A stretch of 64,000 bases of DNA from Callaeas wilsoni. Its lineage: Eukaryota > Chordata > Aves > Passeriformes > Callaeidae. Where the stretch lies: contig VWPU01002874.1 in assembly GCA_013398955.1 (NCBI GenBank), forward strand, positions 111,476-175,475, given 5' to 3'. Numbering within the stretch: position 1 is the stretch's first letter; each line of letters opens with the position of its first letter. Positions 13,801 through 27,355 of this stretch are shown here, piece by piece. Both the position numbers and the translations under genes were made by a program. The notes below the pieces were generated by a model that was not told the origin of the DNA, searched no databases, and worked only from the letters and a program-made list of their open reading frames with translations.

Positions 13801-16800
13801 TGTCTAGCTTGGTGTCAAAAACTAAGCTATTTCCCCTGTGCATGCAGAGAAATTGGTCCGTGTAGGGAGTGGGTCACCTCGTCTAAACTCAGGAGCTTAG
13901 GATAAGTCAATTTGATTGCGGTAATCAAATCTGCTGAAAACAATCTTCCATGTTTTCTGTTATGATAAAAAAACCAGGTGAGGCTGGTATTGCAATGTCC
14001 CACTAATTGAGGCTGTGTACCCATCTGAAGAACATAATGTATTCTCGTGAAGCTTTTAATAAATAATTTGATGTTGTCTGAAAGGCAGTGCCTATGCCAC
14101 CAACCAAAGGCAGCCAGAGATCACTCTCTGTACTAAAGGCATGGCATTCATGCTGTCCACAGACCTGAACTCCGTGCTCTCTCAAAACAGAAATGTCAGG
14201 CAGCTTTGCAGGACAGGTCCCTGCCAGGCACCAGGCTGGAGCACAGCCTGGGGCAGCACTGATAGGCACCAGCCAGAAACAGATGAGAGTGTGCTGCTTG
14301 TCTCATGACAGTTGTGAACCAGAGTGTGAGGCGTGCCCTGCCTTTTCCTGGTTTATTAGAATAGACCTAGTCCAGAGACTTTATCCAGAAAAATATAGTT
14401 AATATTGCAAGCACTTCTTTTAGCAGCAGAAGACCAGAGGTTCAAAAGTGACAGGTAGGGCAAGCTGGTATTTTCCTGTTGGGAGGACTTCAAGCCAATT
14501 TCCTATGTTTATGGATATAACTTCATCTGTTCTTTAAGAGAAGTCCCCGGAGGAAAAGCTGCGTCGCCTCTATGGTCTCTAAGTGAAGCCTGATCAAATG
14601 ACTTTTGATTATTTTAGCTATATCAGATAGACAATCTGACAGTGTCTTGAATCCTTCTCTGTGTGTAGAGATGGCACCTCGTACATTTCATAAATGCTCT
14701 GAAAGCTTCTAACAGTCTGGCAAGAGAGCAGTGGAATAGAATGATCATTTTTTTCTGTACTTTAAATGTATGACTCATGAAGGAAAAAAATAGGCTAAGC
14801 ATTTATCAAACATCAGAATTTATGGTAAGACTAGGAGAGGTCAAGAATACAATCTTCAAATTCTTTTTGGTGAAGTGCTTTAAAATTCTGAGGTCTAAGA
14901 CAGGTCAGAGGACCTCAGTTCCAAGGGGATAAGGAACTACAGTGAACAAAACCTCTCTGCAGCACTGTGAACAAGTTCTCTCTAGCTCTGAGGAATCCAA
15001 GGCGAACTGTGCTAGGGAGTTAACTTAGTCTCATAAGAATTGAAAAGAAGATGAATGGACACAAGAGAGAGACTAAAACCAGAAACTATACAACACTTCC
15101 CCAGTGTCTAGGGTTAAACCGAATTTATGAATGACTGTGAGATGTTTTGGAAGCTAGCTTTTGTGAACAAGTCTCTTACTTGCCATAGGGATCCACTGTG
15201 AAACTTACGTACAAAGAATTGGGAAGTTATTTTGTGACACTTTGTCTTCACCAAGTGAAGTACTGTGATTCCTTACAACTCTGACATTTCACTCAAAGAA
15301 ATAAGTTATTAATAATGATAATGATTGTCTACAATGGGGACAAAGGGGCGAGCTCCTTGGTTTGCTTAGATTATATTGTCATATACAACCAAATCTCTGA
15401 CAACTGCCAAAAGATTAAGAAATACATAAATATTGGTTACAGAATAGAACACCCATTTCTAAGCATGCAGTCCCAATGCTTATACAAGCATAGGCTTTAA
15501 AGCAAAGAGGTAGTTCTCACTGTGGCCATCTGTGCACTTTGAAAAAATTTATTACATAGACTCAAGCAGGATTTTTTTGTCTTGGAGATATATTTAACTG
15601 CAAAGACAATAGGATTCAAGTGTGCTATTAAAAAAAGCAAAAGCAAAACAAACCACATATATTTCTTCAGTGGCTTGAGATAAAGAGCTGAATATGGCCT
15701 CTCATATTTGAAACATCTCAAAACCAGACACAGGGCTTTTTAGTACTGCAGTGCTGCTAACGTCTAACAGCTCTGCAAGAGTAAGGAAGCAGACAATGTC
15801 TCTTGCTCTTCAGCTGTGCTGCTGCAATATCAGTGCAGATGCTGACTGAGATAAAGGTTTCTCATAATGCAAACAGTTATTGTCTCTTCCACTGAGAAGC
15901 CCTCAGTCAGAATCTCTGGCACACTGCAGGGTTGATGAAGAAGGAAGGATTAGAAAAATAAGCAGAGCACGTAGGACTATTCATTGTGGTGGACAGCACT
16001 GCAGCCTGGGTTTATAATGAGCGATACGGACCTCTTGTGGTGGTCAAACCTCAGTATGCTTCTGCTAGTTAACTAGTGTGTATTTCACAAAAATTAGCTG
16101 ACATTTTACACATATATTGTAACAATCATAATCGGTTTCAGAAATATAAAAAAAATTCTTTGTGGCTTTCTATACTTTCTCAAATATCTCTGTGTTTTTA
16201 AAACAGTCTCCTGCATGAATTTTTATTTACATGTTTTATAAACCCCGAAATTTGTGGCAATTTTTCCTTCAAAATGTAACAAATTAACCAGAGGCCTGAA
16301 ATTCTATTAACACAGGTCTTTTTAGTGCATTTCCTGTCATGTGCACTTTGAAGTGTCCCAGGGAAATCTACTAATTGGGAGAAGTCAGTAGCACTCAGAA
16401 CAGTTAGAAGACAAACTGGGAAAACCAACAGCAATTATGCAACATATAATGAATATATTAGAGTCGATCAAATTATTTTCTATTGCAGAAAATGTAGACA
16501 TAATCAAGAGTAGGGACCAATTAGTGCTATTCCATGTGACAACAAGAAATGTTAAGGTAAAGGGTAGATGGAACAATTACAGTATGCAGGTAATTCATTT
16601 GCAAAATCTTGGAAAAAAGCAGATTATTAACTGAAAGCTGTGATCTAACCCACCAGATGTCTGCATGAGAATTAAACTGCAGCAAGTACACCATTACCAG
16701 CAAAAATATCTGGTGGTGTTACTTGAATTTCACAAAAAGAATGACCTTTCACACTCACATATAAATATAGATACATATTACACCCTCTGTTGTGCAAAAG

Positions 16801-18829
16801 GATCTTGCAGACTTGGCCTTATTTCAAAGAACGGTGGGCCATATCATCATGTTATGAAGAATTATTCTCTTAGTTCACTTTCAAAGACTTCCCCAGTGAG
16901 GATCTTCCATGGGAATCTGCACTTGGTGGTACATTCAGAGTCTGCCTGGTATGTATTACATGCATCCCACAAGATTCACAGTATTTTGAAATGCCCTTTC
17001 TACTACTTTCCTCACCTATTTGAAAAATGCTGCCTATACTGCCTGCTAGCAGTGCCCAGCAGCTTGACATTAGCTGTGAGCAGCCTTTCTCACGCACCTC
17101 CATGGTCTACCTGGACCTGTACCTATCAGCCCACATAGTATCCCTACAGCAGAGTAGAAATAGCTCTCTACTCTTCTTTGCAGGTAGCTTTTATCTCATG
17201 AGGTCCTGCTGTGAGACCCTCTGTGAGGCAGGCGCTCCTGATTGCAGGGCTTTTGGCCTCATAAGCGCAGTGGCTCCATGCTTCACATGTGTTATCAAGT
17301 GTTTCAAATAAAAACCTCACTAAATGTGTTGAGCTTTGGGGTACAGCCTTATTCAAGTCATCCTTGGGAAGAACTGCTTATGGTGGAGTCACGTGGACAG
17401 CGTAAGGCAGCACACCCTTACCCCTGAGGGTACCTGAGCATCTGAACCACAGGTTTCCTTCCCAGCAATCCCATTTTATTACGAACTCCACAAGCCCTTG
17501 TCCCAGACTAAGGCCCTCATAGGCTTCGGAGTCACAAGAGCCTGTAGAAACCAACACCTTTAGAGAGAATAGCTTCTTCACATGGTTGGTTTTTCCTCAT
17601 TTTTTCTCTGAAGAGCACACTAAGAGAGAACATGCAACTTCCCAAAATCTGCTACTGCATTGCAGGACACTTCCGCACTTTTGAGCAGTTACACCAGGAC
17701 CAGATGTTCAGTAATTCACTGGAGCCGGAACTAGTGCATACAAGTTGGAGAAAACTGTATACAGAAGAAAATCTCTTTACAGAGAAATAAGAGACTTTGG
17801 GTAATATAATTCTACTTTTTCTTAACAAAGAGCATGCACTAAGATGAAGAGCTACATTTTATAAGAAGATAGTATCGATAGATTAAGGCAAGTAGACTGC
17901 TCTGTTCAAGCTGAACTCAGGATGTAAACCAGACAGTAGCACTTGGTTATCTGCAGGCCTGTAATTATTCTAACTCTCCACTGGATGTCAATACTGTGTA
18001 ATACAAATGTTGGCTCTGAATTCACTACTTAGAGCAGTGCAAGCCCTCTTTTTAGGTGTGATTATTGTTTAAGAACATAATAAGGTAAGGAATGTAATTA
18101 TAGCAAGTGAACCTCACCCATTTGGAGGTAGGGAGAGGACAACCTTTAATAGTAAAGGCACTGCTTTCTCCCTTACTTGAAAAGTTAAGGTTGCAATTGT
18201 GCTTCCATTACATAGATGATGCTTTCTGCCCTGAAGTGTTTCTCAGAATTGGGAACTTGTTGGCTAAAATTTCTAATAAATATAGATAAAGTGTTCTTAA
18301 AAAAATCAGTTCAACACTACTTTCCAATTTTTAGAGAAAGGAGACCTACAGTATTCAGGCACTTGAAACCTGGTGCCAAATAATTTTCATTTCTAAAACC
18401 ACATGGCCAAAATTACTGATTGGCTTGAACAAGCCTTAGTTAAGCTCTGAAATTCCAAGACCTTATATACCTTTTGCTTCTACCTGAAACCAGTCCTCTG
18501 GTGCACAGTTTTTCTCTGCAGAGAATAGGCATGGTGGAAGTGCTAAAGGAATAGCCAACAGTAGCAGTACTGCAAAAGCAGGACAGGCCATGGCATGAAG
18601 GTAGGGAGATAGAAGGAACAAAAATTCCCAGTCCTGCAGGTATAAAAGTTTAGAGGATAACCTATATTTCCTTTGAAATCCCAGTGAACACTCCCTGGTA
18701 AAAATTCCATTAAATCAGTGGTGCAAGCGCAGGGGAGTTTAGTGATCTCTATGATCCTCCTGCTGCTGCCAGCACAGATGAGAACGTGATGCCCCTTTGT
18801 TATGGGCCAGTTCTTAAAATTATTAGAAA
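10857..18829. other. Intergenic, no supported gene
   Basis: AT-rich unique-looking DNA. The longest frames are 157 codons (16665-17138, +) and 137 codons (11815-12228, -). Neither has a domain I recognise, a convincing splice context or biased codon use, and both are within what chance gives over 64 kb. I see no CR1 ends, tRNA or CpG island. Confidence 0.55.
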
Positions 18830-18922
18830 TGCCTCTGCCTGAATTAAGATGCAAATGAGACCATATGCCAAATTCAGTGGTATGGATTTTATTTAACAGT
18901 AAACATGAGAGAGACAGAGAGA

Positions 18923-18964
<42 letters not shown>

Positions 18965-19684
18965 AGGAGAAAAGAGGTGGAGGGGGGACAGAGAGAGTGA
19001 CAGAGAGAGAGTGACAGAGACAGACAAAAGATCCACTCCATGGATCCCACCAGCGTCCCCATGATCCTCTCCATCTGATCTTCTTGGTCATGAGGGTCCC
19101 TCAAAAAACATAGAACCCAATGGATTAATGTAGGTTCAGGCCAGATGAGAATGCCCAGGTACCTCCCCCAGGGGGGTCTCTGATGGATTATGACACCCCC
19201 TCAGCTGCCTCTCCTGTGAATGTCCTGTGGATGTGGCCTTCCCGGCTTTGGGGTTTCACAGCTGGGTGGGTTTGTGTAAGGGAGGATTGATGTCCACTGC
19301 CTCTGACCAGAGGTTACACCCCACGCTCGAAACCTCCTCCTTCCCACTTCCTTGAGGAGAGAAGTCTGTGCAAACCTGGCCTCTGTGGGCTATGGCCTCT
19401 CCCAGCCCAAACCCAGCNCCCAAACCCAGGATGATTTTCTGCTGGGTTTTGCTTTCTTGTGCATATATTCTTTTCCCTCAGCCTTGTTTAGTTCTCCCTA
19501 GACGCGAGATGATTGAACAACAGTGTCTCCTTTATCTTATCTAGGCAGCTTAACCCACAGTCCAAAGGCATCTTCAGGGAGGGGTGGGCTTTGGTGGTCG
19601 TAGCTTCTTTATACAGTTTTTGCTATAATGGTCAAAACTCCTTCATAACAATGTTTAAGGTATGAACCATTTCAGTCTCTGACA
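18830..19684 (-). mobile_element. Candidate solo LTR or unclassified repeat insert
   Basis: This block is clearly richer in G+C than its flanks and reads like an LTR on the minus strand. In that direction a possible TG start (the 'tctctgaca' end on the plus strand, 19,676-19,684) is followed by a TATAAAG box (19,607-19,613), a GC-richer body, a long polypyrimidine run, and AATAAA (about 18,890-18,896) shortly before the far end. This order resembles a retroviral U3-R-U5 arrangement. I did not find a matching target-site duplication, so the ends are approximate and the class is not proven. No gag, pol or env reading is present. The 182-codon minus frame through it (18543-19091) is mainly a Ser-Leu run encoded by the CT repeat. 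An uncalled base (N) sits at 19,418 within a short CCCAGCCCAAACCCAGC-type duplication. Confidence 0.4.
18907..18960. repeat. (GA)n microsatellite with purine-rich tail
   Basis: About 54 bp of nearly perfect GA dinucleotides with one GTGA interruption. An imperfect purine-rich tail of GACAGAGA and GTGACAGAGA units continues to about 19,028. It lies inside the candidate LTR and reads as polypyrimidine in that element's presumed sense direction. Long mirror-symmetric purine tracts like this can form triplex (H-DNA) structures. Confidence 0.9.
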
Positions 19685-22600
19685 ACCTTGAAAAGGAGAG
19701 GGAAACCTGCTGATCACAAAATCTGAATGTGAGTTAGCAGAGTATAATTTTTTAATTAAAAACTCTTTTCTTTTTTTTCAGGTAACTGAAAGACAAGCAG
19801 TTTAATATGGTACTTTTGGCAAAGCAGGGGTGTTCAAGTGGTTTACTTTCCTTTTTTTTCCCCACTTCAATATATAGCAAATTAGCACATACAAAATGTA
19901 GAGAACAAAATGAACAGAAATGGGGTTTCTATGATTGAGCTCTCAAAGCTGAGCTGATGCCAGTGGCACCCCATGCTTCTGTGATTACGCCTGTGGTATT
20001 TAACTTTCATAAGGATTTAATATTTGACACCGTGACAAGATTTTTTCCAAGCATGCATGGAGTGTTTTTTATACTCTTTATTTGGCATATTTATTCAAAA
20101 TGTACTATAGTTAAGATTGCTGTAATCACATACATACATTGGCTACTGGCCACAATGTTCAAGCTATTAATCATACCACAGAATCTATGGCAGATGTAAA
20201 AATTAAGTTTTATTTATCAAAGTTACTCATTGGAAATGTCAGCCCAAGAAATTTTCTCCTTAGGATTTTGACTTCTCTTACATACATCTGGCACTGGGTT
20301 CAAGGTTTTAGAAAGGTGTAAATCATATTTTTGCTCCATCCAGACAGTGTTGGCACAAAACTAAAATTATATTTCCAGAAATGCAAACCCTTTTGTTTGG
20401 ATGGCCTTTATTTTTCTGCCAAATTATACCACCAGTGCTATTTCTTTAGTCTAACACTATTTTCCACTATTATCTCGTCTCTTAAGAAACAAACCAAAGC
20501 CTCTATCCTTGCAGAAGTTTCAGTCTCACTACCTTTCAAAGACATAACTACCTTTCAACTGAGTTGGGAAAGTGGTCTCCAGTGACAGGCTTGGAAGATT
20601 CTGGTTACTTTTTCCATAAATAGCTAGATGAAAAGCCAATAACCTGATAAAGAAAAACAGGTTCAGGGGAAAGATTGTTTTTGTGTTATGATCCACAAAA
20701 TCTCAGACTCTGAAAACCTTAGCAGTATATGAGTTTATTTACAAAAGACAGTGTCTTTGAAAATAACTAGCATAAATTTACCTGACAGGCCCCAAATGAT
20801 TGTGATGCTGTTTCTGTTGTTTGCTATGATGGGAAAACCTACAACCCAAACTTTCTGGAGTTTTCTGTTAAAAAGAACAAATTATGTACAATAACACAGA
20901 AAATGAGAAAAAAACCTCCAAACACTAACTACCAAGCTTAGCAATATGGGAAAAAAATACATCCACCATATAAGTGTACAGAGTGCTGCAGATTTGTTCC
21001 CGCTTTGTTTTTTTTCCTTGAAAATTGTTTTGGCTTTATAAGCATTTCTTTTATATACATATATGATATATTAAAGTGTAAGAACTAAATTAATTCCAAT
21101 TGTCTTCTGCTCGGGCAAGTATATGTTAATGTCTGGGGCCTTTTTTATCCGCCTTCACTTTCCAAACATTGTTGTAATACATCTTTTTGTATTGGTATCG
21201 TGGATCTATTATAGCACATTATCATTTAAAAATCAGTCCTTGAGCACCTTATAAACTAGCCCAAATAAAGAAAGTACCTGGAGGACATTATGTAAGAGAG
21301 TGTATAGATGCCAGCATAGAAAGGAATCCTCTGCTAAGATGCAGAGAAGGAAGTGTTTGGTCTTTCTTCACTCAGGCCTAACTGCTGCAAAATCCTAACA
21401 GAAACTGTCATGCTGATTTGAGGCATACCAGTATAAATCCAACAGTTTCAATAGGCTACTTCAGGCATTAGTGTTAATATCTCTGCAGCTGTTATGAGGG
21501 AAAAGATAAGCAGGGGCTACCAGGTTCTTTCCATGACCTGAAATATGGTGATACAAATTCAACACACTTGTTCTTAAACACTCCTCTCAGGGTTTTTTTT
21601 TAAAGTTTTCCTACATTCCACTTACTTCAATGTCTTCTTGTTTGCCAGCATCCTAGCTGTACTCAAAATGAGTAAGATTTGTTTTCCAGAATGTCAGCAT
21701 TTCCAGGTGTCAATTTTCGTCTTGTTTCAGATGCAGAAGTGCCAGCAGGGGGTTGGCTCTCTTTTTCTGGCTCCACTGTACATTAAGTTCAACATTTCCT
21801 GAAAAAGGTTTGTGTTTCAGAACAACTAATTTAAAAAAAAATCAACAAAAAAAACCCTGACAAGAGAAACCCCAACAAAAAATCCAACAAACTCACCCAA
21901 GCCCCAACACAAGACAGTTAAAGGAAGTAAAAGCTCTTGACTACAGTTTGAAAGTTCTTCAAGAGGAGGAAGGCAAAGGGCTGAAAGAACATACAGTTCT
22001 CATCCATGCCCCTTCTGCATGCCAACATATTTCTTCCTTCCAACTGCTGATCACAAATTAGTAGTTTAGAAACTTACCCTGTAGTGTTTTTGACTATTAT
22101 TCTGGGTCTGCTTTCACCTAAATAACAACCATCTGGCAGTGTCTCAAATCCGATTCATGTGATGAACTGTATATAATAACCAGTTCAAGGATTGTCAGGG
22201 GAAGGGTTAACACTCCTGCCCTGAGCAGAAGGACCGCAGCTGCATGCCGTAAACTCTGCACAAAGACTGTCAGAAAGGAAGGGCTGGGTCAGCTGTAAAG
22301 AATTAAGCAAATCCCCCTACTACAAGAAGAGGGAAGAAGAGTGGAATTAAGAAATCTTTTTCTGCTCTTGTCTTTGGTTTGTAATAAAATAGATAACTGG
22401 GAACATTTGAAGCGTACCTTGACCCTTAGCCTCTACACAATTTTTCCTTATGGAGGGCCTTGCTCCTTGATCTCACAGAACCTGAGTAATTAATCTTCCA
22501 TTCCAGTAATGTCCAAGGTTTGCACAAAGTGTGTGGAAAACAGATCACATGAACCTGCAAACTCACTTGCTATTTGTCTGGAAATCTGTATCACTGCTCT

Positions 22601-25600
22601 CCATGTGATGTTACGTCCCTAAAAGGAAAGGTGGAGGGTTTACTCTATGCTGAAATGCTCCCTGCACAAATCCTTCTTCAAGGGTGTGATTGAATTAAAG
22701 TAGCGTGAAGGTGTCTTGTTTCCCTCCAAAGTGTTAAAAGCCTACTTCAGTACAAACAGAATGTCCAAGATGCAGTTCCCTGAAACATTTATCACAGGGA
22801 TATTAAGAAGTGGCAGATCTTCCTGCTACGATAAGTCATGGGGCAGCTGGGAACAAAATACATGTCACAGGATGTTAGAGATGGAAAGAAAAATAAAAAG
22901 GGCTGGTTGATTTTGTGTATCCAAAGGCTCTTTTGTGGAGAGGAGGAATGTGAAATGCTGGAGCCTGTTGCAGAGAGGACGCTTTCACAACAAGCTGTGT
23001 TTGAGGATGCTATTACAGCCTGGGACCATGGTAATGGTATAGTCCAGACTTTTCATGATGAGTGGGGAAGGCCACATTCTGCTCTGTTGTTTCTTTCTGC
23101 TTTCTTAGGTTTTTGAGTTTGTTTGAGTGCCAAGGGTTATCAGGCTTTGGGCTTTTTGTTTGTTCCTTTGTAGCTGTGGCTTGAGAAATAATTTTCCTCT
23201 ATGTATCCATGTGAATGTAGCTTATGTATGTATATAGAGAACCAGAGTATATGTATGGATCTAAATATACGAACATACATACATCTGAAAACTTCTTTAG
23301 GAATGCAACTGTTTATGTACTGAGTTGTGCGAAAGCAGAGCCACATGTTTATGGCTGAAATCAATGAGCCTTTTTCCAGCAATAGCAGATGCGTGGGGTA
23401 CGTTTTGACAGCTGAGAGTACAGATTGACTCTTTCTTCCGAGCTCAAATCCAGGCAGCTGCAGTTTGTCAGAAGGCTGCTGCACCTTTGGTGTCCTTGGA
23501 GGAACTGCCTAAGGGAGCAGCAACCTACCTGAAACTTTGTTCCTGCCTTCTCTGACTTGTGTGAGCTGATGCTTTGTGAAGTTGGTTTGTCTGTAACCAT
23601 TGTTGCACTGCATGTGACTGAAGATGCTGTCCACCTGCAAGACTTGACTGTAGGTGCTATTGACAATGGAAAAAGCAGGGTTTTTTCTGGCTTTTTTTCT
23701 TTGGGCGGGAGGAAGGGAATAGGTAAGACTATATTTCATTTATGAAAACATTTCTCAAAGTTATTAGATCTCTCTCTCCGTAATTTGATTTGTTGGGTGG
23801 AAGGAGGGGGATGTGGAAGGGAAAAAACCTATTGTAGAATGTTTTTCAATATAACTGTGAAAACCAAGACTCCAGACCCACAAACACTTACACATGTGCT
23901 TAGCTTTAAATCTGCGTTAGACCCATGGGGCCTATATTTGTATTTGATTAATGACAATTATTTGAAGAAAGATGGACTGGGTGGGATCAACTGGAAAAAC
24001 ATGTAGTTATAAAAATGTATGCTTACTGTAAACTATTTTTATACTGTGTCAGTTCTGTTATACTCTTTTATCTTACATATTTGGCACACATTTTTAGGTT
24101 TCTAGCATAAGGAAAAGTTTGCACCGTCAAGTTCTGTTTTGTTCTAACAGAAGTGTATAACTAAGTCCCCATTTGCCAACAGAAGCAGAAACCCTACTAG
24201 CACTAGGGAACTTGGTTGCAGAATTGGGACCTTAGCTTGAATGAGCTCCGGGGGTTAATCTCCCATTCTTCCTTCCTCTGGTGAGTTAAGTAGTCTTGTC
24301 CTACTTGTATAGTTACGAGATTTAGTTTATAGTAGGATAGCAGGAGTACTTTGTTAGCAATTCCCTTAATCCTCAGATGTGTTATATCTTGTCTGTACAC
24401 AAACCCGGTAGTCTGCAAACAGGCATTTGAGAGCAAAGTTAGAAAGCCATTTTACCCTGTTAATTCTGCTCTGAGGAAACGATCTCTCCCAAGTGATCTC
24501 TAAGAACTACCTTACTGCACTTCAGAGACAGGACACAGAAAAGTCAAGTCAGATGATAAAGGTGCTGCCACTCAAGTTCCTTCATTGACGCTGGCACTTG
24601 GCTATACCTCTGCAACCAAAATTTCTGGAAGGTTAATATATCTTGAGTCTAAACCGCTGCTCCAACCTCAGCCTGAAAACCTCTTCCTCTCTGAACTGCT
24701 TGATACTCCTGTGCATTTTTTAAACAACTGCAGATCTCCCCTCCTGAGGGACCTGCAGCCTTGCACTGGGTGAAGTCTTGTAAACACAAACACAGTATTG
24801 TGTACATCATTGGAATCTGCCTGGATAAAAGGTGGCCTATAGACAGGAAATCATTATTGCTGTGCAGTGATGGTTTTACACCTAAACCTTATTAGCTCTA
24901 TGGTTGAGACAGATTTTATCTTCTCTTTGGCAGTAGTGCCTAAATGGAGACCACCAAGACTGAGGTAAAACATCTGCACAAGACTTAGCCAATCACATTG
25001 CTCCATTCTCATCAAAGGTTCATATTCTGCAAATGTGTCAATTTTCTTCTGAACTGACTAAGAGAGATGTTCCAACCTACATCAGGTCAAGTGAGGCTCA
25101 TGGGCTAACACTGTTAACATGGGTTAACAGAAATGATGTTATGTCTATCTCTAGTGCATGAAGTCGTTAGACAGAGAAGAACGTTTATCCACAACTCAAT
25201 ACTGTCAATTCAGGGTACATAACAATAGAGGCAACAAACCCCAGACTTGCAGTAAAAAGCTCTTGCAGGCTGCCCCTAGGGATTTCAGGTCAAGAGTTCC
25301 CAGTCTCTCTTCCTTTTGCTCTCACTGTGGTACAATCTCTACTGTAAGAGCACAGGGCTGGGGCTACTGCTGGAACAATGTACCAAGAGAGATGTTTACC
25401 TTCCTAGAGCCTGCAGTTCTGGGCAATAATCACACACAAATATCCCCCAGAGACTTTTTGACAAACTGCTGGGAAGGCACGAGTGCCATTTAGCAGAAAT
25501 TTCTATATTTGACGTGTCTGTGGGGTTGTTGAAGTACAATGGGGTTTAAGATTTTATTTTCTATCAAAGTGTGTTTTACATCCCTTTAAAGACTTTAAAG

Positions 25601-26678
25601 GAAATAAACTGAACAGTGCTTGAGTAGCCTAAGGTAGTGGCTATTACGCCAGTTATTTAGAAATATTCTCATATTTAACAGTGCATTCCAGTGCTGAACA
25701 AAGATCCATGTTCTAGCACTGTAGCATCGATACATAGTTTCAATAGATAAACTTCTAATTCAAATGAACCAAGTGCATATATATTTATGGCAAATTAAAT
25801 TTTACATAAATTATCAAGTACAAGTAATTATTGGGCCCTATTGAGTGAAAAATTTCTACAGTAGGCTACGATGACAAGCTATAGAAAAACAGATGTTTGA
25901 CTTTCAGACACCATCTTATCATTTTCTGGCTTCTGGGCCTGCAAATCTTCATGCTTAGTGAGTAGAACCTGGGCTAGAGCGAGGGTTTTAGCCCCAGATG
26001 TCCCACATTTTAGGAGATCACTCTGAGAGCTAGGTTTTTGGCTTTCAGTGGAGAACCTGTCTGTAGTTTTGAGAAGAAATTTCAGTCTTGGGCAGAAAAC
26101 ACTTTCCCAATCACTGTTTCAATGAATCTGGCACACACCGTACAAAGCCGTATTTTGAGTGAGACAGCACTTTCCGAGTAAAATCTACTTTGTCAGAAAA
26201 CTGGCTACTAGCTTTCACCCTGTGCTAGCTGCGCAAATCCCCTGCAAGAAAAAAACCCAGCTGAATAGGATGTTCCAGCTGTGGGACGTGAAGTCTGGCG
26301 CGTGACACAACCGGTCTTTTCCATTCCTTCCCACAGATCCATCTGACCAAGTGCTGTGTCTTTCCTGTGCTTTCCCAGCCAGCAGCCCGATCTCTGCTTC
26401 ATACGGGGTGACTGAGAAAAGAGACCTCTGAGAGCACCAATGCTTGGTTAAAGGCAGGACACAAAGGTTAAAGGAGGATGTGCTGAGAGTGGTGAAATGG
26501 GGGATAATCCCACACAACAAACTAGGCAAGAACTTAATATGAATTGTGCTGTTGTTAGAGCACTGATTTCTGTAGAGTAGTAAGTATCACAAGAGAGATC
26601 AGGGTCTTACCAATCTGCAACATATAACCTTTGTTGTTCTCCAGTATAGATGTTCCATTTTTATTTCATTTTGTTGGG
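19685..26678. other. Intergenic, no supported gene
   Basis: AT-rich sequence with only short, unrecognised frames, the longest 114 codons (23140-23484, -). An A/C-rich stretch at about 21,830-21,910, with several runs of A and 'ccaacaaa', is low complexity. I see no exon, RNA gene or named repeat. Confidence 0.55.
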
Positions 26679-26742
26679 ATTTTTTAATAAATAAATTAAA
26701 AAATATATAATAAAATATATTAAAATAAAATAAAATAAAATA
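26679..26742. repeat. AT-rich tract ending in (TAAAA)n
   Basis: About 64 bp are almost entirely A and T, and the last 22 bp (26,721-26,742) are four TAAAA units plus TA. It could be the decayed A-tail of a retroposed sequence, but no body is visible next to it. A plain pentanucleotide microsatellite is the simpler reading. Confidence 0.8.
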
Positions 26743-26860
26743 GACGTGCATTTATATGTATACACCAATGCAAATGGTAACAAAAGTGGATGCAAAAAAA
26801 TCATCAAAAGGACAATTGCATGTGACCAACTGAAACTTGTTAATATCTATTAAAGTTAGG

Positions 26861-26883
26861 AAATGCCTTTGGGAAAGGCATTT
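26861..26883. repeat. Perfect short inverted repeat (10-bp arms, 3-nt loop)
   Basis: AAATGCCTTT, a GGG loop and AAAGGCATTT form a perfect hairpin. Pairing does not extend beyond the 10-bp arms, so it is too short for a microRNA precursor. It could be a cruciform-prone site or chance. Confidence 0.85.
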
Positions 26884-27083
26884 ATGGAAGGAAGAGGGGG
26901 AAAAAAAAATTTAAACTTGTGAATAGTTAAGCAGTACTATAAAAGGGAGTAACTGCTCATGCATACCAAGAAATATCAGAAATATGACAGAGCTGAACAT
27001 CTTGCCTCCTATGTGGGAAAATCCAGCAAAATGAGACTATATAAAATCTGGGAAGGACAGGTCTTGTTGTTGTTTTTGTTTGT

Positions 27084-27131
27084 TTGGTTGGTTGGTTGGT
27101 TGGTTGGGGGTTTTTTTGTTGTTTGTTTGTA
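27084..27131. repeat. (TTGG)6 then T-rich tract
   Basis: Six perfect TTGG tetramers (27,084-27,107) are followed by GGG and a T/G-rich tail of TTTG and TTG units. A GT-rich lead-in of TTGTTG and TTTG precedes it. The frames across it encode repeated Gly-Trp-Leu-Val, a compositional artefact. Confidence 0.9.
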
Positions 27132-27344
27132 TTTCTCTGAAGATGATGACAATACTTTCAGGAGGAGCTGGTTTGTGCTGTCCCAAAGGGTTAACTACAG
27201 TTCAGCTCCAGGGATGGAAAGCATCTCACAGCAGTGGGACTGAAAAGACAGGGAAAAGGCCTGAGTTGCAGGAAGGTGGTGTGGTGTAATGTTCCCTCTT
27301 TCTTCTCTCCCCTCCCTCCAAAAGGAGGATTAAACACCCACCAC

Positions 27345-27355
27345 AAAAAAAAAAA
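27345..27355. repeat. Poly-A (11 A)
   Basis: An isolated run of eleven A residues follows a pyrimidine-rich segment (about 27,291-27,320). No retroposed body is recognisable upstream. Confidence 0.85.

Noticed and set aside
16665..17138. 157-codon plus-strand open frame
   Set aside because: No recognisable domain, no promoter or splice structure, and a length within chance for 64 kb of six frames.
18543..19091. 182-codon minus-strand open frame in and beside the LTR-like block
   Set aside because: The middle is a Ser-Leu run made by the CT repeat. The rest resembles no gag, pol, env or host protein.
22865..22877. 'cacaggatgttag', reminiscent of a CR1 3' end
   Set aside because: The next bases do not follow any CR1 3' sequence, so the match is too short.
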